Below, in pieces: positions 46,181-54,953 of a stretch of 64,000 nucleotides of DNA. Both the position numbers and the translations under genes were made by a program. Within the stretch, counting starts at the first letter, position 1. Each line of letters begins with the position of its first letter. Origin of the DNA: Galbibacter pacificus (lineage in GTDB: Bacteria; Bacteroidota; Bacteroidia; Flavobacteriales; Flavobacteriaceae); the NCBI RefSeq assembly GCF_029603165.1, contig NZ_JAQSVC010000001.1, forward strand, positions 558,001 to 622,000, read 5' to 3'. The notes under the pieces were generated by a model. The model was given only the letters and a program-made list of their open reading frames with translations, did no database searches and had not been told where the DNA came from.

Positions 46181-47446
46181 ATGATCAAGCAATCTAATTT
46201 TTACTTTGGATTAATATTTTTAGGGGCTACGACCCTTATAGGATGTAGTAGTGACGACGATGCAGGAAATCCTGATGATGGTGGGGAAAACCCGGCGGCC
46301 GAGTCACAATATTTAATCACGGCCACGCCAACCGCCTCGGAAGGGGTAGCCGATTACATTTTAACCACGGACGACCTTACGCAAGGAAGTATTACTACCG
46401 AGGGAAATGGTATTGAGCAAGACGGAACGTACCGTTATTATGTAACGCATAACAATAAGTTTTTCAGTCTTTTATATGGGCAGGGGAATCCGGGAGCGGT
46501 AACTACCTATCAACTAAACGCTGAAAGCAATTTGGAGAAGATTTCTGATTTCCAATCAGAGACCGTTCAGGCTTTTGCCCCCGTAAATGATGATATCCTC
46601 ATGATCAAGATTTCCAGAAATGCCGAATCCCCCTATGCGTATTGGTACCAACTGGATACAGAAACTTCTCAGTTCACCGGGGAAGGTCAAATCAACACTC
46701 AGGAACTAGCCGATAAAGAAAATGGGGAATTGGCTTTCTTTTCCTGGATTACCCAGGTTGGCGACAAGGTGTATTTGCCATATTTTACGGTAAAGGCATG
46801 TTGCAATGATACTTTTGGGACAGATTATCCTGATGAGGCCAATATAGCGGTGTATTCATATCCGGAAATGGAGCTGGAAACCGTTATTCACGACGACCGT
46901 ACAAGTTATATTGGTAGATATTTCGACAACGGACTTTCTGTAGATGAAAACGGGGATGCCTATGCTTTTTCAGCTTCAGTAGCAACTACCAACGGTGAGT
47001 TGACTTCTACCAAGCCTTCGGCCATTACAAGAATTAAAAGCGGTACATCGGAATTCGACCAGGATTATTTGTTTGATATAGAAGCAGCCTCGGGCGGGGC
47101 CTATATTACCGATCATATTTATGTAGGGAACGGTAAGGCCATTGGAATACTTATGGATGAGAAAACCTCTGCCTACTCAACCGGAAACAGATTGGCGGTC
47201 ATCGACCTGTATAATCAAACCTTGGAATGGGTAACCGGGATGCCAAGCCCAGAAACAATCCTAAATGTTACCAAAGGGATGGACAATTATGTTTCTGAAG
47301 ACGAAAGCACTGTTTTTGTTGGCGTAACAACCGAAGGCGGAAGCTTTATATACAATATTGATGTTGCCGGAGCAAGTGCAACGCAGGGACTGGAAGTAGA
47401 AGGAGGACAAATTACAGCGATAAACAGGTTGGACCCTGTAGAGTAA
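46181..47446 (+). CDS. xusB: DUF4374 surface lipoprotein, XusB-like, copy 2
   Basis: This 421-aa paralog of the preceding protein has a signal ending LIGCSSDDDA. Long segments are identical or nearly so (YILTTDDLTQGSITTEGNGI, FFSLLYGQGNPGAVTTY, KACCND, NIAVYSYPEMELETVIHDDRTS), while the signal, linker and C-terminal blades differ more. This points to tandem duplication followed by divergence of the ligand face. The two copies may bind different siderophores or form a relay to the receptor. It is followed by a strong terminator. Confidence 0.85.
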   Translation: MIKQSNFYFGLIFLGATTLIGCSSDDDAGNPDDGGENPAAESQYLITATPTASEGVADYILTTDDLTQGSITTEGNGIEQDGTYRYYVTHNNKFFSLLYGQGNPGAVTTYQLNAESNLEKISDFQSETVQAFAPVNDDILMIKISRNAESPYAYWYQLDTETSQFTGEGQINTQELADKENGELAFFSWITQVGDKVYLPYFTVKACCNDTFGTDYPDEANIAVYSYPEMELETVIHDDRTSYIGRYFDNGLSVDENGDAYAFSASVATTNGELTSTKPSAITRIKSGTSEFDQDYLFDIEAASGGAYITDHIYVGNGKAIGILMDEKTSAYSTGNRLAVIDLYNQTLEWVTGMPSPETILNVTKGMDNYVSEDESTVFVGVTTEGGSFIYNIDVAGASATQGLEVEGGQITAINRLDPVE

Positions 47447-47480
47447 GTGCAAAGTTAATGCATAATTTTTATTGTTGGTA

Positions 47481-47512
47481 AAGCAGCTTCACAAACGAAG
47501 CTGCTTTTTTTT
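47481..47512 (+). terminator. intrinsic terminator of the iron/siderophore operon
   Basis: Perfect 10-bp stem AAGCAGCTTC/GAAGCTGCTT with a 6-nt loop, then a run of T. Confidence 0.9.
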
Positions 47513-47528
47513 AGGGCTGTCCTGATAT

Positions 47529-47572
47529 TTATTGCGATGTAGTCGCAATAATGATTTCTATTCGTATCTTTG
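47529..47572 (+). promoter_or_regulatory. promoter of the flavoprotein gene with a 9-bp inverted repeat
   Basis: TTATTGCGA-N5-TCGCAATAA (47529-47551) covers the -33 region of a perfect -7 box TATCTTTG (47565-47572). The position would let a repressor block RNA polymerase. The pattern resembles Fur/Irr-family boxes, but the binding protein is not identifiable from sequence. Confidence 0.7.
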
Positions 47573-47602
47573 CTTATATAAGCATTTATAAAATTCATCG
47601 AT

Positions 47603-48517
47603 ATGAACCATTTGGAAAAATACGCTGTTATTATTATCGGGGGAAGTTATGCAGGGCTTTCAGCGGCCATGTCTTTGGGGCGCTCATTGCAAAAAACCTT
47701 GATTATAGATAACGGGAGGCCCTGTAATATACAAACCCCGCATTCACATAATTTCTTGACCCAGGACGGTAAGGCCCCAAATGAGATCACGGCCCTTGCC
47801 AAAGAACAGGTACTCAATTACCCAACGGTAACTTTTTATAAAGGAAAGGCTCTTCAGGGAAAAAGAATAAAAGACGGGTTTGAAATCGGGACCGGGATCG
47901 GTGATAAGTTTCAGGCAAAAAAATTGATCTTTGCCACGGGAATAAAGGATGAAATGCCAAATATAAAAGGTTTTAAAGCCTGTTGGGGCAAAACCGTTAT
48001 CCATTGTCCTTATTGCCATGGCTATGAGCACAAAGCGCAGCCAACAGGGATATTAGCCAATGGTCCGGGGGCCGTACATTTGGCCGGTCTTGTAAGAAAC
48101 CTTACCGGTTCCGTAACCATATTTACCAATGGAAAAGCTGATTTTACGGGCGAAGCGCTTCAAAAGTTAAGCAAGCGTGGAATACCTATCGTGGAAACCG
48201 AAGTAAAGGCATTGGAACATACCGATGGGATCCTTGAAAATGTAGTACTTGCCGATAGGACCAAGGTCTCGCTTAAAGCTTTATATGCCAAGGTCCCGTT
48301 TGTTCAACATTCGGACATCCCGGAATCCTTGGGCTGTGAAATCACCGAGCACGGCTACATCCAGATTGATCAAATGCAAAAGACCTCCGTGGCAAATATC
48401 TATGCCTGTGGCGATAATTCAACAGGAATGCGATCGGTCGCCAATGCCGTATATACAGGAAACCTGACCGGTGCCATGGTCAATATGGAATTGGTAGGGG
48501 AGAAGTTTGATCGATAA
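47603..48517 (+). CDS. thioredoxin-reductase-like NAD(P)/FAD oxidoreductase
   Basis: This 304-aa flavoprotein has FAD-binding GGSYAGLSAAMSLGRS, the redox-disulfide motif HCPYCHGYE, a weak NADPH loop (ILANGPGAVHLAG) and a closing FAD motif YACGDNSTGMRSVANAVYTG. The single CxxC with Tyr-Cys-His-Gly is that of the small thioredoxin-reductase-like branch rather than housekeeping TrxB. Electron acceptor unknown. It has its own promoter under a strong inverted repeat and is separate from the upstream operon because of the terminator. Confidence 0.85.
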   Translation: MNHLEKYAVIIIGGSYAGLSAAMSLGRSLQKTLIIDNGRPCNIQTPHSHNFLTQDGKAPNEITALAKEQVLNYPTVTFYKGKALQGKRIKDGFEIGTGIGDKFQAKKLIFATGIKDEMPNIKGFKACWGKTVIHCPYCHGYEHKAQPTGILANGPGAVHLAGLVRNLTGSVTIFTNGKADFTGEALQKLSKRGIPIVETEVKALEHTDGILENVVLADRTKVSLKALYAKVPFVQHSDIPESLGCEITEHGYIQIDQMQKTSVANIYACGDNSTGMRSVANAVYTGNLTGAMVNMELVGEKFDR

Positions 48518-48593
48518 TATAAATGATATATGTATAGGTAATGTATGAAGTTGGTTATTTAACGTATGGAGAGAACCCATACAAATGAGAAAT

Positions 48594-48616
48594 AAATCCT
48601 TATGTTCAGGATTTTT
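48594..48616 (+). terminator. weak intrinsic terminator after the flavoprotein gene
   Basis: Stem AAATCCT/AGGATTT with a 7-nt loop and TT after it. The rest of the gap to 48811 is AT-rich, with one more 6-bp hairpin (GTATGG/CCATAC) and nothing else recognised. Confidence 0.5.
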
Positions 48617-48811
48617 AATTATGTCAATAATATGAAGTTTACCGTTTTATTAATATATAAAGTTCTGTTCCTACCAGAAACACATAATATATAAAAAATC
48701 CACTTTGGGAGTTAGGTCATAATGATGCCTATAGATACCAATCAAACTCATAAAACAAGAAACCGGTCGAAAGAGCAAATTATATATAATATTACTCTTC
48801 CCCTTTACCCA

Positions 48812-49285
48812 TTATACTCCAACAATTGGCCGTTTTCCGTCGTCGTATAAGTAATGAAAGAGCTGGCTTGGTTTAAGGCTGAGGGATTTGGCGAGGCCAT
48901 AGACTTCATTTGGGTACAGATGTATAAATTCACCGCTTAGCAACCTGCTCAATCTTGTATTCTCAATATTTGCAGCAGAGGCAATATCTTTTGTACCCTG
49001 AACAAAGGGAGACAAAAAGTCCTTTAACTTGTTATTAGAATCGGACTCTAGGTGAAGTAATGTGAACTTATGTTTTTTGAATAATTCATCACACAAGACA
49101 TCAATATTTAAGTTTAACAATTGCAATACATAGTAAAAAGTTTCCGCTAAAACATGTTTCCTCGTGCCAAGAATATCCTTAACATAAGTTTCTAGTTCTC
49201 GCTTAGACTTTCCCTTATATTCTTTAGATATAATTTTTAGAACAAAATCTAAAAAATATGTTGTTTTTAATTTACTAGTATTCAA
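48812..49285 (-). CDS. small protein with a C-terminal XRE-like helix-turn-helix
   Basis: This 157-aa protein has an N-terminal helical region of unknown type (residues 1-90, rich in Lys/Leu). Its C-terminal part, FVQGTKDIASAANIENTRLSRLLSGEFIHLYPNEVYGLAKSL, contains a Cro/C1-like HTH; the segment IASAANIENTRLSRLL is the helix-turn-helix. It is probably a DNA-binding regulator. It is divergent from the structured region that begins at about 49360, and a 12-bp inverted repeat lies 22 bp upstream of its start, so autoregulation or control of that transcript is possible. Confidence 0.7.
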   Translation of the reverse strand: MNTSKLKTTYFLDFVLKIISKEYKGKSKRELETYVKDILGTRKHVLAETFYYVLQLLNLNIDVLCDELFKKHKFTLLHLESDSNNKLKDFLSPFVQGTKDIASAANIENTRLSRLLSGEFIHLYPNEVYGLAKSLSLKPSQLFHYLYDDGKRPIVGV

Positions 49286-49306
49286 TATATTATAACTTTT
49301 TATTGA

Positions 49307-49354
49307 ATAAACAGCAAAAATATTTGCTGTTTATGTATATTGTTTTTATATTTG
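49307..49354 (+). promoter_or_regulatory. consensus promoter overlapping a 12-bp inverted repeat
   Basis: ATAAACAGCAAA-AATA-TTTGCTGTTTAT (49307-49334) is a perfect inverted repeat. Its right arm supplies a -33 TTTG (49323-49326), followed by 20 nt and a perfect -7 box TATATTTG (49347-49354). It reads rightwards into DNA without a confident protein gene. The divergent HTH protein is the natural candidate to bind it. Confidence 0.75.
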
Positions 49355-49360
49355 TTCAAA

Positions 49361-49608
49361 ACCAACAAAAAAGTTGGTACGATATAGCTAAAAAACGTAT
49401 CACCAAATAGGTGAGCATGAGTTTTTAAGAGCCTCTGAGTCCGAAACTAGCACATTCATACTCAAATCCGAGGCGGTAGATTAAAAACCTATGTCTAAAG
49501 TTATTGTGTATCTTTGCACAATTCTTTGGGCTGGGTGTCTATCGAATGCCGGGTTTGGGGCTAGTGCTAGTGCCTGGACAAAGGCAGGACATAGCCCCAG
49601 CCTTTTTG
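49361..49608 (+). ncRNA. candidate structured non-coding RNA
   Basis: Downstream of the promoter the plus strand folds into successive hairpins. These are ACCAAC/GTTGGT (about 49362-49379), TCACC/GGTGA (about 49400-49414), and a longer stem GCCTC-TGAGT with ACTCA and GAGGC (49431-49475). Last is a multi-part stem with outer arms GGCTGGG (49529-49535) and CCCAGCC (49596-49602), ending in TTTTT like an intrinsic terminator. A second -7-like TATCTTTG at 49508-49515 could start a shorter RNA. It matches no RNA family I know (not tmRNA, 6S, SRP or RNase P). Boundaries are approximate. An open frame at 49491 overlaps it but looks incidental. Confidence 0.45.
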
Positions 49609-50490
49609 TATTATACAGCAGAGACTCGCTAATCATAACACCATTTATGAAATCGAGTAAGGCAAATCCATCAAAGCTTCTTTACTGCAAATCATATGCA
49701 GCAGTTGTCTACTATGTTGGTGCCAAACGGACAAAATTCCTTGAATCCATATCAAAACATTAATATGCACCTAAATAAAAGATTAAAAACCGAAATCAAA
49801 ATTAGAAACCATACCATTTTAATTAAGGGTATATATTCTAATGGCTACTGTTCGGTAGCACCGACACCATGCCTATGGAAACGCTTGTGTTTGCCACAAG
49901 ATGCAAGACGGCTATATCTATCGGATAATAACAAATATAAATGTAGTCCCTTTTTCCCTTTCATGCAAATTCACCTTTGCATTCTTATAGCATGTGGGAT
50001 CGGTTTATAAACATAGAGTTTTCTTAAATCATTAATAACCAGTTAAAAACACTGAAAAATGATGCTTTTTTATTTAAGAAAAATATTAATTAATGGCTTT
50101 TACTTATTATTTAGGAAAATACCAAAAAAACCTGTTTAAGCCTTATCTATTGTTCGATTGGCAACATCTTAATTATTGATTTTAGTTAGCCATTTTCTGA
50201 TATCGATCAATTTGTACACTTCACGAATCATGCTATCTGGCATGTCAAATATTAGCAAGCTTAGAACGAAATTTTAAGGCTTTTCTGTTTCCTTTTACGT
50301 CGACATTTTGTCTTCGTGTTTAGGCATGAAAACGCCATTGTTTAACTATTAAAAATGGAAGTATATAAGGAGTAAAAAATATACATATCAGCTTAAAACC
50401 AAAAAGAAAGAAGGGCTTCCTGAGTTGTGGAAGACCATAGAAGCCCTTTGTATCAATTAAACGAAGTCTAACTAATAACAATTCAAAATT
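49609..50490 (+). other. about 880 bp without a confident gene, upstream of susC
   Basis: Two overlapping plus-strand frames (49491-49763 and 49696-50010) have no recognisable domain; they may be decayed coding DNA or chance. The stretch 50040-50400 is AT-rich. The last part holds the hairpin at 50411-50448. Confidence 0.4.
50411..50448 (+). other. hairpin in the susC leader
   Basis: Perfect 9-bp stem AAGGGCTTC/GAAGCCCTT with a 20-nt loop, 42 nt before the susC start. The T-run is very weak. It may be a leader or attenuator structure, or an upstream terminator. Confidence 0.5.
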
Positions 50491-53400
50491 ATGCAAAAAA
50501 AATATAATATAAAGGATAGTTGCATCCTTTTATTTGCCCTTCTCATTTTCTTTACGGGCATCTATTCCCTCTTCGGGAATATCAAGGATGTTAATTTGTT
50601 TGATTTGGCTGCCTATCAGCATCGGATCAAGGGGACGGTCACCGATTCCAACGGTGTTCCCATTCAGGGAGTGAACGTAGGGATAAAAGGTTCATCAAGT
50701 GGCACTTTTTCGGATGAAAAAGGGACCTTTTACCTGGAGGCCGCCCCTTCCGATGTTTTGATACTGAGCTATATCGGGTTCAAGAAACTGGAGGTTGCCG
50801 TGGGAAGCTCGGCGGAACTTTCCCTGGTGCTGGAAGAGGACGTAATGGATCTGGGTGCCGTTACGGTCAATGCCGGGTATTATACGGTAAAAGAAAGGGA
50901 GCGGACAGGGAACATAGCCAAGGTGACCTCTGAGGAAATCGAGCTGCAGCCCATTGTGAGTCCATTGCAGGCTTTAGAAGGCAGAATACCCGGCGTGGAA
51001 GTAGAGCAAGGAAGCGGAATTAACAGATTAGCGCCGAGTATTCGTATACGCGGAACGAACAGTCTGCGCAACGATGGAAATTATCCCCTGTACATTGTTG
51101 ATGGTGTGCCCATTAATTCCAGTCCTGTAAGAAGTAGTGGGGCATTAACTGACGTGGCCGGTATCGACCCTCTTAGCTCATTAAACCTGTCAAACATTGA
51201 GACTATAGAAATCTTAAAGGATGCCGATGCCACGGCTATTTATGGATCCCGGGGTGCTAATGGAGTAGTGCTGATAACTACCAAGAAGGGGCATGGAAAT
51301 GATGGAAAACTTCGATTTGAGACTAAACTATATTCGGGAATCTCAATTGTTCCTAACAGAATGAAACTATTAAATACCCCGCAATATATAGCTATGCGAA
51401 AAAAGGCATTCGAAAATGACGGGGTTGAACCTACCCAACGAAATGCCCCTGACTTATTGTGGGAGGACCAACAGCGTTATACAGATTGGCAAGATGTATT
51501 TTTTGGAGGAGCATCGGAGGTGACCGATACGAATTTGGCAATATCCAGTGGGAACGAGACCACCTCTTTTTTGTTGGGCGGATCTTATCATAAAGAGGGT
51601 ACGGTTTTTCCTGGAGATTTTGGATATAACAAGTTTACAGCAAATTTAAGCTTAAATCATAGTTCCATAAATCAAAAGTTTCATATCAATTTATCTATAA
51701 ATTATGGTATAGACAATAACACGTTATTTAACAGTGTTAATTTAATAAATTATGCCTTAACATTACCCCCAAACGGCCCTGCCATATATAATGGGGATGG
51801 TAGTCTGAATTGGACAGATTGGATATGGGGAAATCCTTTTTCCGAGTTATATAAACCCCAGGAAATTAAAACCAACAGTCTTCTATCTAATATGGGGGCC
51901 TCCTATGAGTTCATGAAGGGATTGAAGTTAAAAGCAAGTTTAGGATATTCCAGCCTCAATAACGAAGAGGTCATTAAAACACCTAAATTGGCTTACAATC
52001 CCATATATTGGGATGTGGTGAATTCATCTTCTACCCACTCACTTGTCAAAAGGCTATCATGGATCATTGAGCCTCAGATCCAATATGAACGAAATTTTGG
52101 AAAATTTAATTTAAGGACATTAGCAGGTTTTACCTTTCAAAATAGTCAAAACGATCTTTTACTTTCGGTGGGGACCGGTTATAGTGATGAGAATTTGATG
52201 GGAAACCTGGCCGCTGCTGATCAGGTCCAGGTGCAAGCAAATGAAAATATTGAATATAATTATAATGCCATTTTTGGCCGGTTGGGGGCAAATTGGGATA
52301 AAAAATATTTTATCAACCTAACTGGCAGAAGGGATGGTTCTTCCCGGTTTGGGCCTGATAAACGTTTTGCCAATTTTGGTGCCGTTGGCAGCGCCTGGAT
52401 ATTCTCCGAAGAAGGGCTTATTAAAAGACTCCTTCCTTTTTTAAGCTTTGGGAAGTTAAGGGGAAGTTATGGAACCACCGGAAGTGACCAGATACCCGAT
52501 TATGGTTATCTGGATACTTACCAGCCCACTCCTGGCCCTGGAGGGTTGTACCCCACGCAACTTACCAATCCCGATTACTCATGGGAAGTTAATAAGAAAT
52601 TAGAGACGGCACTTGAATTGGGGTTCGTTAGGGATCGCATAAATTTAGGCATTAGCTGGTATAAAAATAGGTCATCAAATCAACTGGTCGGGTATCCTCT
52701 TCCTGCGATAACAGGTTTTACTTCCGTTCAAGCCAACCTTCCCGCAACCGTTCAGAATACGGGATGGGAGATAGAGCTATCCACAATTAATTTCAATGTT
52801 AAAGACTTTAGCTGGCAGACCTTTTTAAACCTTACTTTTCCTGAAACGGAATTAGTAGCATTTAAAAATCTCGATCAAACTTCATACAGGAATAAATATA
52901 AGGTAGGACAGCCGTTAAACATCGTCCTACTTTATCAATATGACGGTATTGACCCTAAAACCGGGCTATATAAGGTAAAGGACCTCAATGAAGACGGCAA
53001 ATATAATTTTGATGATCGTGCCATTATAAAAAACCTTGACAGGAAATATTATGGGGGAATTAGTAATAACATTGTTTATAAAGGGCTTTCATTACAATTC
53101 CTGTTCGAGTTCATAAAGCAAGATAATTACACTCATTTAGCTGCACTAACTGCTCCGGGAACTTATGGAAATAAATCGACCGACGTACTTAATGCCTGGA
53201 CGGGAAGTGAAAATGTCACTGGTATTCAAAAATTATCGCAATTGACCACAGCAAACCGGGCTTACTCCAATGCTATAAAAAGTAACCTTGCCATTGGGGA
53301 TGCCTCTTTTTTAAGATTAAAAACGTTGTCTTTGTCCTACCAACTTCCGCCTAGCATTTTAAATAGGTATAAAATTCAGAAATGCACCCTATTTGTACAT

Positions 53401-53508
53401 ACTCAAAACCTATTTACAATTACAGATTATAACGGTTTGGATCCCCAAGGGGGACAAGTCTTGCCCCCATTACAAACGGTTACTTGTGGAATCCAATTAA
53501 ACCTTTAA
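50491..53508 (+). CDS. SusC/RagA-type TonB-dependent transporter of the M16 locus
   Basis: This 1005-aa protein has an N-terminal hydrophobic signal (about 10-30). The carboxypeptidase-like domain is IKGTVTDSNGVPIQGVNVGIKGSS. The TonB-box region has GAVTVNAGYYTVKERERTGNI, distinct from the VVIGYG type of the first SusC. Plug motifs are IRGTNSLRNDGNYPLYIVDGVPI and ILKDADATAIYGSRGANGVVLITTKKG, and the barrel ends in TVTCGIQLNL. No glycoside hydrolase is linked; the next genes are susD and a metallopeptidase, so the cargo is probably peptide or protein (inference). It has no anti-sigma/sigma pair or other regulator nearby. Confidence 0.93.
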   Translation: MQKKYNIKDSCILLFALLIFFTGIYSLFGNIKDVNLFDLAAYQHRIKGTVTDSNGVPIQGVNVGIKGSSSGTFSDEKGTFYLEAAPSDVLILSYIGFKKLEVAVGSSAELSLVLEEDVMDLGAVTVNAGYYTVKERERTGNIAKVTSEEIELQPIVSPLQALEGRIPGVEVEQGSGINRLAPSIRIRGTNSLRNDGNYPLYIVDGVPINSSPVRSSGALTDVAGIDPLSSLNLSNIETIEILKDADATAIYGSRGANGVVLITTKKGHGNDGKLRFETKLYSGISIVPNRMKLLNTPQYIAMRKKAFENDGVEPTQRNAPDLLWEDQQRYTDWQDVFFGGASEVTDTNLAISSGNETTSFLLGGSYHKEGTVFPGDFGYNKFTANLSLNHSSINQKFHINLSINYGIDNNTLFNSVNLINYALTLPPNGPAIYNGDGSLNWTDWIWGNPFSELYKPQEIKTNSLLSNMGASYEFMKGLKLKASLGYSSLNNEEVIKTPKLAYNPIYWDVVNSSSTHSLVKRLSWIIEPQIQYERNFGKFNLRTLAGFTFQNSQNDLLLSVGTGYSDENLMGNLAAADQVQVQANENIEYNYNAIFGRLGANWDKKYFINLTGRRDGSSRFGPDKRFANFGAVGSAWIFSEEGLIKRLLPFLSFGKLRGSYGTTGSDQIPDYGYLDTYQPTPGPGGLYPTQLTNPDYSWEVNKKLETALELGFVRDRINLGISWYKNRSSNQLVGYPLPAITGFTSVQANLPATVQNTGWEIELSTINFNVKDFSWQTFLNLTFPETELVAFKNLDQTSYRNKYKVGQPLNIVLLYQYDGIDPKTGLYKVKDLNEDGKYNFDDRAIIKNLDRKYYGGISNNIVYKGLSLQFLFEFIKQDNYTHLAALTAPGTYGNKSTDVLNAWTGSENVTGIQKLSQLTTANRAYSNAIKSNLAIGDASFLRLKTLSLSYQLPPSILNRYKIQKCTLFVHTQNLFTITDYNGLDPQGGQVLPPLQTVTCGIQLNL

Positions 53509-53519
53509 ATACTAACGAC

Positions 53520-54938
53520 ATGAAATTTAAATTATTCGATATTTATCTGTATCAGACACTTTTTGTCCTGCTTTGTAGTTTACTTTCTTCCTGTGAAGAT
53601 TTTGTTGATGTAGAAATCCCGGAGCATAAAATTGTGAGTGAGACTGTTTTTAATGATAACACTACGGCAAACAGTGCCGTAGTGGGCATATATAATGAAT
53701 TGTTTCGATCTTATTTTTCAGGAGGCGGAAGAAATTCGACCCAAGTGCTGGCAGGGCTATCTGCAGATAACCTTCGGACCATCATATTGGACGATGACTT
53801 GATTGAATACGAACAAAATAAAATTTCTATTCAAAATTCTTCCAACCTCAATCTCTGGTCCAGCGCATACAACATTGTTTACATGTGCAATGCCGTATTG
53901 GACGGTTTGCAAAAATCTGAGGGGGTCTCGGCAGAAATGGAAGTTCAACTAACGGGAGAAGTACGGTTTGTACGTGCCTTCGTGTATTTCTACCTCGTTA
54001 ATTTATATGGCGAAGTTCCATTGATACTAACCCCGGATTACCGGAAAAATGCCTTGGCATCGAGAAATACTATAGATGAAATATACAGCCTCATGATAGA
54101 CGACTTGGAGAATGCTGTAGCTGTTTTGGGGAATACCTATAAAGACGGTGAACGTACACGAGCCAATAAGTTTACTGCTATGGCTTTACTGGCAAGGGTG
54201 CATTTATACAAAGGGAATTGGGATCGTGCCGAAACTTTGAGCAACCAAGTTATTTTGGAATCTCAAACCTACGAACTTTTGGATGATATGGGTCGGGTTT
54301 TTTTGGCCAATAGCAAAGAAGCCATTTGGCAGATATCCCCAATAGGCTCTGGATCCTCGTTGGCACATACTAAAGAAGGCAACCTGTTTATTATATTAGA
54401 AAACCCTAATTACGCTACACCAGTTTCGTTATCAAACAATTTTGTGGAATCCTTCTCTAAGGAAGACGCTCGACTCACTAGTTGGATACATACCTTTTCT
54501 ACAGAAAGCAATACATTTTACCATCCTTTTAAATACAAGGTAAAATATGCTTCTTCTGGAGAGATTACAGAATACTCCATGGTTTTAAGACTTGCCGAAC
54601 AATATCTTATACGATGTGAAGCGCGTACACATCAGGGTAAATTGCTTGGAGCTATAGCTGATCTGGACAGGATCAGGGAACGGGCTAATCTAAGCTTAAT
54701 TTCAAATATAGCTCCCGGAATCGATCAAAAGGCCTTGTTAGACTCTATAAGTGCCGAGCGAAGAAGGGAACTGTTTACCGAGTGGGGGCATCGATGGTTG
54801 GACTTAAAACGTACCGGAAGGATATCAACCGTGTTAAGCCCCATAAAAACATCCTGGCAGGACCTGGATGCATTATATCCCATACCGGAGGGCGAAATAA
54901 GTAAAAACCCGAACCTGACACAAAATAATGGATATTAA
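53520..54938 (+). CDS. SusD/RagB-type lipoprotein of the M16 locus
   Basis: 472 aa from the chosen start at 53520 (MKFKLFDIYLYQ). The longer frame from 53484 overlaps the susC end. The lipoprotein signal ends SLLSSCEDF. Core SusD helices are TGEVRFVRAFVYFYLVNLYGEVPLI and, near the C-terminus, ISAERRRELFTEWGHRWLDLKRTG. It pairs with the preceding SusC. Only 11 bp separate them. Confidence 0.93.
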   Translation: MKFKLFDIYLYQTLFVLLCSLLSSCEDFVDVEIPEHKIVSETVFNDNTTANSAVVGIYNELFRSYFSGGGRNSTQVLAGLSADNLRTIILDDDLIEYEQNKISIQNSSNLNLWSSAYNIVYMCNAVLDGLQKSEGVSAEMEVQLTGEVRFVRAFVYFYLVNLYGEVPLILTPDYRKNALASRNTIDEIYSLMIDDLENAVAVLGNTYKDGERTRANKFTAMALLARVHLYKGNWDRAETLSNQVILESQTYELLDDMGRVFLANSKEAIWQISPIGSGSSLAHTKEGNLFIILENPNYATPVSLSNNFVESFSKEDARLTSWIHTFSTESNTFYHPFKYKVKYASSGEITEYSMVLRLAEQYLIRCEARTHQGKLLGAIADLDRIRERANLSLISNIAPGIDQKALLDSISAERRRELFTEWGHRWLDLKRTGRISTVLSPIKTSWQDLDALYPIPEGEISKNPNLTQNNGY

Positions 54939-54953
54939 ATTCAGCTGAATATT

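Noticed and set aside
49491-49763. 90-codon frame with a hydrophobic N-terminus
   Set aside because: It lies across the strong terminator-like stem of the candidate RNA and has no recognised homologous motif; not called as a CDS, only mentioned.
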